Positions 32,877 to 44,900 of a stretch of 64,000 bases of DNA are shown piece after piece; the first letter of the stretch is position 1; each line of letters opens with the position of its first letter. The DNA is from Sabellastarte sp. h YS-2021. Taxonomy: Eukaryota > Annelida > Polychaeta > Sabellida > Sabellidae. Location of the stretch: the NCBI GenBank assembly GCA_964017235.1, contig OZ024939.1, forward strand, positions 44,990,241 through 45,054,240. Direction: 5' to 3'. Under the pieces are notes generated by a model, which saw only the letters and a program-made list of their open reading frames with translations, did not search any database and was not told where the DNA came from. Position numbers and translations under genes: made by a program.

Positions 32877-33157
32877 ACCTGTAGCTCATATCATAAATGA
32901 ACAATAGTTACTTTCAGGTTCTCACTGTTGAGTAAATCAATTTTAGCTTGAAACTATTGGATTCAGAGTATTTTGTTGAAATATGTTATTCACCTACTTT
33001 TGGGTCAGCTATAACAAAATTGCAGACTGGTATTTCATTGCATAACTAAGCAATAGCTATTTTGAGATATGTCCTTTTCTACTTTCACTTGTACTCTGAA
33101 TCCCAAAGCACAAATTCAGCTGACACAGAGTCTGTTCACGGGCACTGATTGCTTGTT
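32877..33157 (+). mobile_element. Pearl-type element, truncated copy with right end
   Basis: About one and a half monomers followed by the same right end as the full copy: CTTTTCTACTTTCACTTGTA, TTCAGCTGACACAGAG, a decayed hairpin and GGGCACTGATTGCT. Similarity to 5612 stops right after ACTGATTGCT, which marks the element boundary. Confidence 0.8.
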
Positions 33158-33485
33158 TTTTTGCCATTGCGATGTCCATTACAAAGGACCAATGACCTAG
33201 AGCCAAGACCTCATAAAAGCATTCATGGGTACTGCTAGTATATATTAATTATACAGTTGTTAGTTGCAAAACCATATCTTTTATTTTCACAAGTCACTAA
33301 CAAATTTTCATGGTATCTGGCATGCATTTATCTGTTTTTAAGGGCGGTGGCAGCAGAAAAAGTTTTCCCAGGCTGTATATCAGATTCTGTAAGGTATAGA
33401 AAGTTGATATTTGGTAGGCACATTGGTTCTGGGCTTGTAGGTGTGCAACGTCATGGTGGTATCTTGATTTGAGCTTTGACCTTGC

Positions 33486-33691
33486 CTTGCCTCCCACCTC
33501 TGAGGCCGGGGTTCGATCCCCATCATGGCCTCAAGTGGGAAAGCTGGTAGTTGCTTGCCGGTGTTCGTCAGTTTACAGTACAAAACCCTAACGAACTGTA
33601 TGAACTGGTTTCCTCTGCCCTTCCAACTACCCGTTGTGATATGACCTGTACAGTGTTGAAAGTGACGTAAAACCCCAAATAAATAAATAAA
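33486..33691 (+). mobile_element. tRNA-derived SINE, copy C, 5' truncated
   Basis: Same family as 28119-28347 but starting inside the tRNA-like head (CCTCCCACCTCTGAGGCCGG), with B box GGTTCGATCCC and tail CCCAAATAAATAAATAA. A 10-bp target duplication TTGACCTTGC flanks it (33476-33485, 33692-33701). Confidence 0.9.
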
Positions 33692-33834
33692 TTGACCTTG
33701 CTTTGGTGACCTTGACCTTTAAAATTTGTCAAGGCTATATCTCTGTAAGGTGATGGAAATCGATACTTGGTAGGGATATTGGTTAGGGGGTTTAGGTGTG
33801 CAGCATCATAGTATTTTGTTTTTTTTCTGTATTT

Positions 33835-33955
33835 ATGTTATCTCCATATACTTCAGGACTCAAAGCGCTATTTAACCCATCGACTGCACAGGTACAGTCC
33901 TAACTCACAAGTAACTCGCTACCCGCTAGGCCACAGTGGCAGTGTGAGCCTAATA
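33835..33955 (-). mobile_element. tRNA-derived SINE fragment, second family
   Basis: Short copy related to 20155-20490: ACTCAAAGCGCTATTTA on the left and CCGCTAGGCCACAGTGGCAG on the right. It lies in the older part of the tandem array. Confidence 0.4.
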
Positions 33956-35085
33956 TGACCTTTGATCTTGCTGTAGTGACCTTGACCTTTAAGATCTTGT
34001 CCAGGCTGTATCTTGGAATCCGTAAGGTGTACAATGTTGATACTTGGTAGGGACATTGTTTGCGGGTGTGGGTGTGCAGCATCATGGAGTGACCTTAAGT
34101 TGGCATTGGCCTTGCTCTAGTGACCCTTACCTTTAAAATATTGTCCAGGCTATATCTCGGAAACTGGAAGGCATAGGACGTTGATAGTTGTAGGGACATT
34201 GCTTAGGAGTTGTAGGTGTGCAACATCATGGTCTGACCTTGATTTAACTTTTCTCCTTGCCATAGTTATTTTGACCTTTAAAAGCTTTGGCGGGCCATAT
34301 CTCAGAAACCATAAGGTGTAGGAAGGGATAGTAGTTGGGGGTTGTAGTTGTACATTGTCGTGGTACATTTACTCTCTTTTAAATGTTATTTTCTTTTGTT
34401 TGCGGGTGTGGGTGTGCAGCATCATGGAGTGACCTTAAGTTGGCATTGGTCTTGCTGTAGTGACCCTTACCTTTAAAATATTGTCCAGGCTATATCTCGG
34501 AAACTGGAAGGCATAGGACGTTGATAGTTGTAGGGACATTGCTTAGGAGTTGTAGGTGTGCAACATCATGGTCTGACCTTGATTTAACTTTTCTCCTTGC
34601 CATAGTTATTTTGACCTTTAAAAGCTTTGGCAGGCCATATCTCAGAAACCATAAGGTGTAGGAAGGGATAGTAGTTGGGGGTTGTAGTTGTACATTGTCG
34701 TGGTACATTTACTCTCTCTTAAATGTTATTTTCTTTTGTTTGCGGGTGTGGGTGTGCAGCATCATGGAGTGACCTTAAGTTGACATTGGTCTTGCTGTAG
34801 TGACCCTTACCTTTAAAATATTGTCCAGGCTATATCTCGGAAACTGGAAGGCATAGGACGTTGATAGTTGTAGGGACATTGCTTAGGAGTTGTAGGTGTG
34901 CAACATCATGGTCTGACCTTGATTTAACTTTTCTCCTTGCCATAGTTATTTTGACCTTTAAAAGCTTTGGCAGGCCATATCTCAGAAACCATAAGGTGTA
35001 GGAAGGGATAGTAGTTGGGGGTTGTAGTTGTACATTGTACATGGTACATTTACTCTCTCTTAAATGTTATTTTCTCTACTTAAAC

Positions 35086-35540
35086 ATTATTTGGACCTTT
35101 ACATAACTGACACTCTTTGTTCTGAAAGTCTCCGGATTTTTGTACTGTTTCACTTCTTTTAGGGAGAGGGCATCATTCTAATACTTGGACTACATTTATA
35201 TCACTTAATCTCCATCAAAAGAGAGACAGACTCTAGACTCATAAAACCGAAAAAAATCTGTCCATCAGTGCAATATGGTAGATTATAGTTTGATACAACC
35301 CTCCCTATTCCTCATTTGGTAGAGGTGTTAGAGGAGCTGCTAATTAATGGTTTTCTTATTGATGGTTAGTAAGGTTACAAAATTATCCAAAGCTGTAAAA
35401 TGAAGATGAATCTTAAAATTCTGAAATTATTTTCTGTTGTATCGTATGTCTGTTATGGTCATTTGAGTGTGTGAAACCTATAGATATCCCACCAAATGGC
35501 GTTTGATATCTTTTTGTGTTGGTGTTTTCTGGGTTGGGTT
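35086..35540. other. No recognisable gene
   Basis: AT-rich spacer between the tandem array and the SGNH remnant; nothing recognised. Confidence 0.4.
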
Positions 35541-36010
35541 TTTAGTTTGTTATCTGGTTTACTTAAATGAGCCATAACTTCTGGGTATCACCATTATTTT
35601 ATCCATGTCCATTTGAAGCTGTTGTTTTAAGGCATTTGTTCCTAAGGTACTAAGGTGAAGACTGTCTTTTTCAAAAAGCATTCTGTTATCTTTATGTCTC
35701 GTATACTTTCTCTTGTGTGGGAAAGATTTATATGCTTTCCTAGAATCAAAATTGCCTTCTTCGTTGTTTTCCATCTGGACTAGCCATGCATTGATCTGTA
35801 GGATTTTATTCCATGAGGTTTTGTCATTTTGGGGGGCGTGGTAGAATTCGGAAGATAATATACACATTTCACTAGTTCTTGTTTGTTTAGGTTAGGTTAA
35901 TGCTAGCTATGGTAGGTTGAATTAGAACTGCTATTAGTTCTAACATCATTGGCGCCTACAAAGATTATCATGTACTCTTGCAGCGTAATCCTTTTGTTTT
36001 AGATTGTATG
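35541..36010 (-). pseudogene. SGNH-hydrolase-like domain remnant
   Basis: Minus strand, several frames. Near 35980 it reads EYMIIFVGANDVRTN, matching block III (VGxND) of SGNH/GDSL hydrolases. After frame breaks the segment 35559-35867 reads NKILQINAWLVQM and ends MLFEKDSLHLSTLGTNALK, matching block V (DxLHLSxxG) with its catalytic Asp and His. Block I (GDS) was not found. Such domains occur in host esterases and also in some DIRS/Ngaro and CR1 retrotransposon proteins; the retroelement origin is an inference from context. Confidence 0.5.
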
Positions 36011-37487
36011 GATTACCTTGTATTACAACCTCTAAAATATTGAACTTTGATCTTCACATAGTCCTGGGTGCTAGTAACAACTTGTATCTCATGTATCTCA
36101 TGAGGCTCAGCACAGATCTGTGTGATGTCTGTGTAAGAAGTTGAGATTCCAACTTCACATTGACTGTTTGCTGTATCTGCAGTTTTATAATCACATCTAG
36201 CATGATTTAATTTTTTTGTGCTTTTAGTGATAAACAATGTGAAATTATTATTATTAGTATTTTCACAAATCACGTTTTCTCTGAAATTATGTGAAATTTA
36301 CTCAGATTTTCATTCAGTTTGTATAGCTCTGCCATTGCTTTCCTCAAATTTTATTATCAATTTTACTTTTCTTTTACTGTTTTGTTAGCTTATTTTTACT
36401 TCAGGCAGTTTTTTCCTGGAAATAAATTTCAAGATAAAATTTACAGACTTAGTGAAACTCCTAATACTATTTAGCAGTAATTGCCCTTAATACTTCGATA
36501 TTTCATCAGAAATGATCCTGCGCAATCAGGATACAAGGAGTTTGAGTGTGACAAAGTACATAATAGTGCTTACATCAACTCAATTCTCACATATTACAAG
36601 TCGTTGATAACATGATTGTTTGTTGCCATTAAAATCAGTAATGGCTTTTCCTAGATTTAAATAATTACCACTGAAATAAAACTCAGTACAAATAAATCAA
36701 TATTTCTATTTACTTATGTCACCTGACAGCGACTTAGCACCTCATTTACTGACTAGGTAAAATTATCACAGATTAGTTACTTATGTCACAGTATTATTGA
36801 TAATAGAGCTTTAAATGCAAATCAGTGTATATATGTATATGGTGGTTACATACTCCTGACTTTGTTCTCAACCATTCACGATTTTGAGGTCTGAATATTT
36901 TTTAAAGTCTGTGAATTTGCTTCATGACTCCCAAAGTCAGGATCAGTCCAGGGTAAGTCAGAATGCATGCAATACAGGTCAAGTAGCATGCTCCAACAAA
37001 GCATTTCAAGTCCAGTTTTTTTCATCCAGGGACACATGTCTACTTTGCAAAATGATTTAGACAATGTGCCTCTGCTCAACTAGAAAGCCCCTAACCTTGA
37101 CCCTGGACCAGATATAATCAGAAGAGCATGAGACCCCATTCTATTGAAAATAAACCCTGACACAATGGCTAACCAACCAGATTTCTCAGGTCCTCAGGCT
37201 GTGATGTAAAGGTCAACAACTTTCCTTCGGTGTTTTGGGTATAAAAAGCCTGAAACTGGACCACACTCATTACTTGTATAGTAGAGATTTGTTGATGCAC
37301 TACAAGCTTAAAGCTTTTGTGTTTTTTGTATTAGCTAAGGAAACTTTAATCATCTAGGAATTTTACTTGTCAAAACCAGAAGGGTGAAGACAGTTTTTGG
37401 TGAAAAAAAGACAAGATTTAATGTGGCGGACTGAGCAGAAAATGTCGAAAGGCAGGACAAGAGGAGACAGACTGGATCTCAGGAGAG
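36011..37487. other. No recognisable gene
   Basis: Upstream flank of the MADF gene. A TATA-like GTATAAAAAGCC (about 37240) lies about 250 bp before its ATG and could be a promoter, but this is speculative. Nothing else was recognised. Confidence 0.35.
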
Positions 37488-37925
37488 ATGACTCCAGATG
37501 TAGGATCTCAGACAATGACGGGATCAGAGGAAAGAGAGATGGCCCCAGATGATGGCTCAGAGAGAGAGAACTTCAGTGTAGAGGCTTCAAACTCACAGAT
37601 GACAGTCCTCAAGTTCAAGACGGGAAAGAGTCAACATGTGAACTTTACAAATGAAGAGGGAGACGCCATTGTGGATTTCATAAAAAATGAAGAGCTGCAT
37701 AACAATGATCATAAGCAGTTCAAGGATCACCACCTGAAGTCATGGCTTTGGCAGATGATCGCAACTCGCCGAGGCCTGAAAGTTACCTATGTGAGGAAGG
37801 GGTTCGATACCCAGAGGACATATTATGGGAAGTTAGAAGTGAAGAAGACTAAGTCTTGCTCTGTCCCCTTTGGGTTGAGCAGGAGAGAGAGCCGGCTACA
37901 GTACCATTTCTCATGCATAAAATGA
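37488..37925 (+). CDS. MADF/Myb-SANT-like DNA-binding protein of a Harbinger element
   Basis: 145 codons from ATG to TGA. An acidic Ser/Thr-rich N-terminus (about residues 1-40) precedes a helix-rich domain: NFTNEEGDAIVDFIKNEELH, then DHKQFKDHHLKSWLWQMIA, FDTQRTYYGKL and YHFSCIK. This follows the pattern of the MADF protein that accompanies PIF/Harbinger transposases (EEE--LV-F----P-LY---H--Y-----K---W ... W--S-RTRYGKL ... F-FLK). The frame is open but short compared with the family, and the downstream 700 bp hold only broken reading frames, so this may be truncated. A transposase remnant lies convergently at 39910-40500. Confidence 0.65.
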   Translation: MTPDVGSQTMTGSEEREMAPDDGSERENFSVEASNSQMTVLKFKTGKSQHVNFTNEEGDAIVDFIKNEELHNNDHKQFKDHHLKSWLWQMIATRRGLKVTYVRKGFDTQRTYYGKLEVKKTKSCSVPFGLSRRESRLQYHFSCIK

Positions 37926-39417
37926 CCTTGTCACACATGTAAAGTGCTCAGGATTCAAGGATCCAACACACATGGTCAGTGACTGTCACTTTGTCAGGCC
38001 CCTTAGACAGTCTTGATGTGTCTCACTCTTCAAGCATTGTGGGGAGCATGTAAAAAGTATCAGGAGCCAGAGGGTCACTCCACCCTCTGCTAAAGGGCTG
38101 GATATCAAGACTAATATGAATGGTGAACTTGTGGAGCATTTAGTACAAATGAGAAGATTTATAACCATCTTTATTCATACTGACATGCAGGGGAAGCCAG
38201 AGTCCTACTGTACAGTCTTAGTTAACCTTCCTCACACAGGAGGCCAAAGAACTGTATGATGCTGATTTCTTTACATACTTTGCTAACCAGAACAAAAAGA
38301 ACTCACAGTGCATTTACCACATTCCCATCCACGCCACAGTTACAGCCAAATTCAACCTATGTACAAAGCCAGACCATGATGTATATCCCAGATCAACAGC
38401 CTCTACTGGCACAAATTAATTTGTAGTTTAATTTGGAAAGGAAGGCATAACATTCACCCGTTGTAAGGTCTTTCAAGGTGGCCACAGGCTTGAGCCTGAC
38501 ATTCAAAGGCCTAAATCTTAACACGCTGCATTAAACTTAGGAAGAACTGCAAGTATGGTTGTTGTAGATTGGGATGCATTTGCAGACAAATCTCTAGATC
38601 CATATGAAGAATGAGATGTTCGGGACACATTTTAATTTTCTAATCTAAAATGTTTTGTTTCTTGTGTTTTTCCCTGATTGAGTCCTCACCTTGAAATCTC
38701 TCCCGACAGTCCAGGAATATAAAAAAGGGGATTGCTCTATACAGGGAGCAATTTCATCTTTTTGGTCAAAATGGGGTGCAGTATGAGCTTGATTTATATG
38801 ATTTTCACATGATTAGATGTAATGGTGATAAACTTTGACTTTTTAAATAAGATTCAACTAACTGGTGATAAGATATGCCTGGGCCTATTCCAACTTGTAC
38901 AATTTGATTTAATGCAATTAAGATAGCTTGAGATCTTAACTTAAGGAGTCAGGAAGCAAAACTGCAGATAAGAGTTAGTGTCTAAGGTGGGAATATGGAA
39001 GCCTTTAAATATTATATTACTTATTGATATTGCAGTTATTCATAGTAATTGTTATACCTCTACCTTAAATAGATATACAGGAGGTGGCAGAGAAACATCA
39101 GAGGGAGGAGAGTGAGAGGGAGGAAACCAGGAGGACAGAAACTCCACAGTCCACAGAGCAGTCTTAGAAAAATCTGCATCTCTCTACCCCTAAAATAGGT
39201 AGCTCCCCATCCCCTCCCCACTGTATAATGTTTATCGAGATGCCATGCTAATGACAAGTGCTGAATGATTAACATGCTATTAAAATCTGGTAATGTGTGC
39301 TTTTTTCATTCAGTCCAGAAGCTTTTCAAGCTATTTTATACATTCATATTGTCCCCACCCAATTGATTTTGTTTGTATGTTTGTCTGATTTTTGCTTACC
39401 TGCCTGTGGTTTTGATA
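37926..39417 (+). other. Broken coding-like sequence, then nothing recognised
   Basis: 38230-38400 is open as EAKELYDADFFTYFA and NSQCIYHIPIHATV, and 38550-38615 reads MVVVDWDAFADKSLDPYEE. These look coding but match no family I can name. They may be the eroded interior of the Harbinger element. From 38650 to 39417 I see nothing. Confidence 0.35.
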
Positions 39418-39760
39418 ACTCAAAAGGTAATGAAAGAATTTTTATGAAATATTTTAAGTAGCCAGGGCCTGGCCAAGGAAGAAGTAATCATGTTTTTAAA
39501 AGACCTGGATGATATTTTGGACACAAAAAATCCCAAATATAAATCCCATTTTTAAGGTTTTTAATAACTTGGGCTTTCTGGCTGGCATAACTCTAAAAGT
39601 AATGAGCTGATCTCCATGAATTTTTTTTACATATGTAGGACATTGCTTAAGGAAAAACGTGAATACTTTTTGGGAAAGATTCAGATCATATTCTGGATGC
39701 ACAAGAATGTAATAAAAGCCCCCTGCTGGAGGTTTGTGCTCTGTGAGTGCATCCTAATTC
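39418..39760 (+). repeat. Dispersed non-coding repeat
   Basis: Contains AAAGTAATGAGCTGATCTCC, GGGAAAGATTCAGATC and CCCCCTGCTGGAGGTTTG, similar in arrangement to 31031-31170 and 31800-32330 but diverged. Confidence 0.4.
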
Positions 39761-39909
39761 AATAGTTTGTTTGAGAGAAATGATGGTGTTGTTAGGATAT
39801 ATGCTAAATTTATTGTATCCACTGGATGCACTGTAGGATACTTTGGTTTAGCATTTGTTACACTAACGGTTTTCATCGGGGACATATACTGCTGCTTCAT
39901 TTGCAATGG

Positions 39910-40500
39910 CTGCTATGTCATGTACTGGGTTGGGTGCCCTGCCTTGTCCCCCTTGGTGTGTCCTCAGTATGTTGTGCAACACAACACATGTTAAAACAAT
40001 GCCTGTAACAATCTTTGGCTTTTCCTCCATTGTGACAGAATTTCAAGCACATTTTCCAATACCTTTCTGCTTTGGAGATCCTGTAGTTTACTATTCTCTC
40101 TTCCCTTTTTACTTGTCTTCTGCTGAATATATTAACAAGCCATGGCATCAAGGTGAAGACGTCATCACCCAGCAAATGTAGTGCAAATATGGCAGTCTCT
40201 TCCCCTGGGTTCAGATGTCAGAAACCTCAAGGTGCCATCCTTGATCTTTTCTTTCAACTTAACGCGGTTAAATATTTGTGCATCTGATGTAGATCCACTT
40301 GACCCAGCATCTACCCAGATGAATCTGTAGTCTGTGTCAACGAGAGCTAGCAGCACCAGGAAAAGGAAAACTTCTAAGGGCTTCCTGAAATTTGTGACTT
40401 CCTTTCTTGATGCAGTGGTGGATGCATTCTTGAATAAGGTCAAAAATTTCAGATGGCATCCTGACAAAATTCTGGTAACCTGGGATATCAGTCTGTATTA
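39910..40500 (-). pseudogene. PIF/Harbinger transposase remnant (HARBI1-like)
   Basis: Minus strand. Near 40490, YQNFVRMPSEIFDLIQ matches the N-terminal Y-NF-RM---F--L block. Near 40330, LVDTDYRFIWVDAGSSGSTS then DAQIFNRVKLKEKI matches the DDE block AL-DA-Y-F--VDVG--GS-SD--IF. After a frame change GDDVFTLMPWLVNIF and EERIVNYRISKAER match GDdAFPL-p-LM-P and ERIFNYRLSRARR. The VENAF block follows only in a broken frame. The sequence down to 39910 matches the 8624-8893 fragment, so both belong to one family. Confidence 0.85.
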
Positions 40501-41797
40501 AATCGGCTAGCATGTTCCTATAGCATCCTTTGTCATGTCTTTGAAGGATCCAGGGCAGGATTCAGGGGCTTTATGGCTTTCTTCTTCTCCTGGATGGTGG
40601 TGGGGGCTGTGTTAAAGATGCTGGCTGTATGGCAGGTGCTGGTCCTGAGTTGAGATGAATCCTTTTCTGTCTGCAAATCTGACTGAAAATCAAAAATGAA
40701 ACAAAAATAAACAAGGCATGTATCGCTGGTATGTTTGCAGTGATAAATGATGATTTACAGTGGCCAGAAGGGCTTTATATAGTGCTGGTTTGATCATGAC
40801 TCATCATCCCCACTCCAGAAATTAATGAGTCCAGTTGGGGTGTATTGGCATACTGGTTCAGTCTTATCAGTTTGTCACTATGGTTTTTGTGGTCTGATAC
40901 GACTTGTCAATTAAAGGTTTACAGCTTGTCCTGGTTGTTTCCTGTCTGGTCTTAGAGAAAAAGATATGCTTTTTCCTGTATTTTTGTCCCCAACCCCTGA
41001 CTTTTTAAACTGACCCCAGAGTTGTACAGTCGGTTGTAGGGTCAGCTCCAGTGGTACCACCCACATTAGTAATAACTAAAGTACTAAACATTTATCATGC
41101 AAATTGCTATCCTTAATGTTCTATGATAAAAGAAAAGACTTTTGTCCCAGTATCAAAACTTTTTGTCTGGTTTCTTTTTGTCTATTTTCCTTTAGTCCAG
41201 TTTATTTTTATCTGTTTCCTTTAAAATATTGGCTACAAATTTCTAAGTTTGTCTGCTCACACAAATAGTCCATGCTTCCCCCCCCCCCCCCCCCCCCCAA
41301 CATGATTTAAAAATTCTTGTTTCGGCCTCTGCTGAGCATTAATGTAAATGACATGAAGTTCTGCACAAACCTGTTATTTACTAGAAAGTGATAGGTTTAT
41401 TAAACTGAAGGCTTCGAGTATTATGGCAAATTTGTGAAAACTAGTGAATCAAATTTGTAACTAAATAGTCATATTTTTAATTTATGGCTGAAGACAATAC
41501 ATCTTAAAAGTCACAAAAGAGGATTAGATAAAGTGAAGGCAAACAATTTAAAACTGACATACTTTTTCATAAGAGTAAGTTGATCAAAATTATCAAGAAA
41601 TTAGTAGATATATTTTGAATGTTTTATGTAACAAAACACAGAAAACACCTTATCTGTCAATTCAGAGACAGAACAGAATCAGATAAGCATAGATTTATAA
41701 AAGAAGATTTATAAAATTAATTTTTGTGTTTGACATTTTATGATAACAAAAGCGATGATAGAGTGCTGTAATCTACATAAAATATAATTCCTCTACA
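40501..41797. other. No recognisable gene; poly-C run at 41278-41298
   Basis: Includes decayed sequence upstream of the transposase remnant, a 21-base C run at 41278-41298, and AT-rich sequence leading to the channel gene start. No promoter motif was convincing. Confidence 0.4.
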
Positions 41798-41919
41798 ATG
41801 GAGAAATCTCAGCCTGAAAGACAGAAGAGCTGGAAGGAGATAGTGAAGAAATTCACTAAGGAGACAACTTTCCATGGATTGAAGTACATTGCTGAAGATA
41901 GTCACTATGTGTCTAGAAG
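41798..41919 (+). CDS. DEG/ENaC channel exon 1
   Basis: Starts MEKSQPERQKSWKEIVKKF and ends at SHYVSR. The ATG is the first in frame after an upstream stop-rich stretch. It encodes the cytosolic N-terminus with the HG gating motif. Confidence 0.8.
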
Positions 41920-44900
41920 GTTAGTGGTTCCTACTTCTTTTTAATTATCTGCCTTTATTTAAGTTTTTATTGATAGGATTCCGACATCCAACCAAAGTTG
42001 GCTATTGGTCTTACGGTCAGCAGTTTTTCCAACCATTCGGCATACATTGGATTTAATATTCAGGATGCAGATTCCTAGATTTGACCTTTGTTTGGCCAAC
42101 AGTTGATATTTATTCAAGATACCGGTGAGCAATATTGAGATTAGGAAAACTTAATAAACTTAACTATAGTGCATCTGATAATCAGATTCATCTTGAGACT
42201 CCCAGCAATCATTGTTAACATTTCCTTATAATCAAGCAGCATGACTGATTACATCCTTCTTTATGTGACTTGTTACTGATTTCCTGAACTAATATTTTTC
42301 AACAGTCCCAATCATTTGCCTTTTCTACATAATGGTTGCATAACTCCATGCTGCAATCTTATTGGCCTATGCATTAGTTGGACAACAATTCTTACTGGTG
42401 GCTTGCCAGCATCAGACTGATCCCTTGGATCAACAGTGGTTGCCAACATTAGGCCAACTGATGTGCTGATGTTTGGCCAGTTTTGGGCCAATGTTTGAAT
42501 GGTATCTGGATTCACCCATTTTCAGACCCTAATTTAACAAAAATACAAAACAGAAACTAAATATCTGAAAGACAACTTTACCCATTTTCATTAAGCTTAT
42601 AAGTCTTGTGTATTTCTTAAAATAAATTCACCGGACTTTTATATTTGGCATTACACACTGGAGCAGGTCTAGTACACTAGTTTTTTTACTGATGCAATAA
42701 TCAGTTTTTCCAGTAGAATTTAAAAAAATGAAAAATACAGAAGATCTGAAATTCTTTTTCAGTGTGAGTATTTTTATTTGCACACTTTTTCATTAGTATA
42801 TCTGCTGGTTTCTGTTTCCAGAATAAGGATTCCTACTCTTAGTTAAGGAATAGTGGCTCGTTTAGATATTGCAAATTATGTGCTTGTAAAAAGAGTAGAT
42901 TGAACTGCTACAGTGACATGTAGAAAAACTATCAGCTAAATTCTTATTTTTTTCCCATCTTAAGGAGGTCCTGGGTGGGCTAGTGGGTCACATGGCTATA
43001 GCATTAGATAGATTGGGAGCATACTCAATTTTAGCTGTCCCTACTCATCTATGTAGGTGTCCACAGGCTATCTGCTCCGCCTCCTTATATCTTCCATCAT
43101 TTAGGATGTGTTGGGGCTTCTGTGTTAAAAAATCAGGATTGCTAAGCAATTCTGAGCATGTTTAGAATTTGCCTGGTGGTGCTTTCAGTGGTTCAGTCAA
43201 CTCCAATGACCAGTGACATTTGTTCACTAGGAGTCATTACTTACAATTACCCCTCCTGGGTACCCCAAATGGCGTCCCAGATAGATGGTGGATTAGAGGG
43301 TCACCCACTTTAGTCAACCGGAGATTTTAGACATATGATGGTTATATATCTGGGTATAAATAGTGGAGGAGTGGAGGAGAATGTGGTTGCAATAGAAGTG
43401 TATGAGGCACCTCTAGAAGATTCAAGGGAAGGCCTGACAGAAGACTAGTCAACAAGAAGACCCACAGCCATCTGCATCTACATAACTGATAAGTGCTTGG
43501 AAATATAAGAGGCGCAAAATGAAGGCTCTGGCTCTTTCCAGCATAGAAGAAGCCTTGCACGAAGGAGCAATACATGTTGTTCAACAAGAAGTTTCCTGAT
43601 TACAAAGATACTGCCAAGAAAGAAGACTACTGGAGAGAGTTAGCCTGAAAGATGAATTGCAACCCTGTAGAATTTAACTGCTGGTTTGCCACACATAGGA
43701 TACCATTGTCAAGTCAGGCCACAAAAGATTTCAACAAGCAAAAGACTCGGGTCAAAAAGAATCTTTATTTCATGAGGCCCCATTCATCTGTCAAAATGGC
43801 AGGTCAGAAGCATCAGCAACAAGACAAGAAGCATCAGCAACAGCTAGTCCCCCTTCCAAGACATCAACACTCAAACTCTGAGTGCCTGGGTAAATACTCA
43901 GGTGTTGACATTAGTGCAGTTGCATCAGATGCCAGTTCAACAGGCATTAAATACACATAATGATCCTCAAGTTAAATGAATACATTTAACTTGAGGATCA
44001 TTATGTGTATTTAAGCCTAACAAGATCTCACAAACTGTGAAATGAATAATTTGAATACTTCATGTGATCATTGTCTAGAAATTCTGTGATTATCAAACAA
44101 TAATAAAAATTGTGTTCTATTATGTTGGATGTGTCTGTTGTGCATTTTGGACTGCCCCATTTTTAATTACAATTAATCATTCTATGCATAATTATAACAT
44201 GAAAGCTTTATAAATAGGGTTAGATACAATTTTATATGGTAATGTAAAAGTCACCATAGATATGTTTTAAGAAAGGGTAAATATTAATCCATGTACTTAG
44301 TGATTTTGATGGTATTGATGACACAATTACCAATTATTGGTATATTTCCGTAGTTTTTATTTTATTCAATAATATTTAATCTTATTCTTATGTGCAGTTC
44401 ATCATACAATCTTTCTGTATCAGTAAGAGGTAAGTTTGTTATTTGTTGAACAATTATTGGTGAAATTACACTTTTGAGTTTCATATCTTGCATGTGGTTC
44501 AGTTTAATTTTTTATTTATTGTATTATATTTAGCATAATTTCTATTGTAACAATTGAGAATTAATACCAAGTTACTTTTAGTTCATAATATGTGGGCCTT
44601 TTTTGCATGTTTAGTTATATCTTATATTATTGATTTATGGACACAAGGTGCAAACTTATGGTTTGTGATTACTGGACTTTATTTTGTGGTGTAATCTTCT
44701 TGTGGTGTAAGCATATATTTCTATATAGAAAAAACACAAATTTTCTAAAATAATAACTTTATCATAATTATATATAAAATCTGAAATAATAATAAGTTTA
44801 TAATTGCATCCATAATATATTTTTATATTCATCATTATGTGAATGCAACTTTTTAAAGGATAAAGTAAAATCTATAAATACAAATATATTTATGTAGATA

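Larger units (their letters stand above)
33257..35085 (+). repeat. Tandem array: 340-bp unit, about 3 copies, with older half-units
   Basis: TGCGGGTGTGGGTGTGCAGC starts at 34060, 34400 and 34740, an exact 340-bp spacing; the three copies are almost identical, differing at a few bases. Each contains GCTATATCTCGGAAACTGGA and GGCCATATCTCAGAAACCAT, so the unit is itself a doubled 170-bp motif. Diverged single half-units extend left to about 33257. A SINE interrupts the older part at 33486-33691. Confidence 0.9.

Noticed and set aside
34150..35042. Three near-identical minus-strand frames of about 72 codons
   Set aside because: They arise from the 340-bp tandem repeat, not from duplicated genes.
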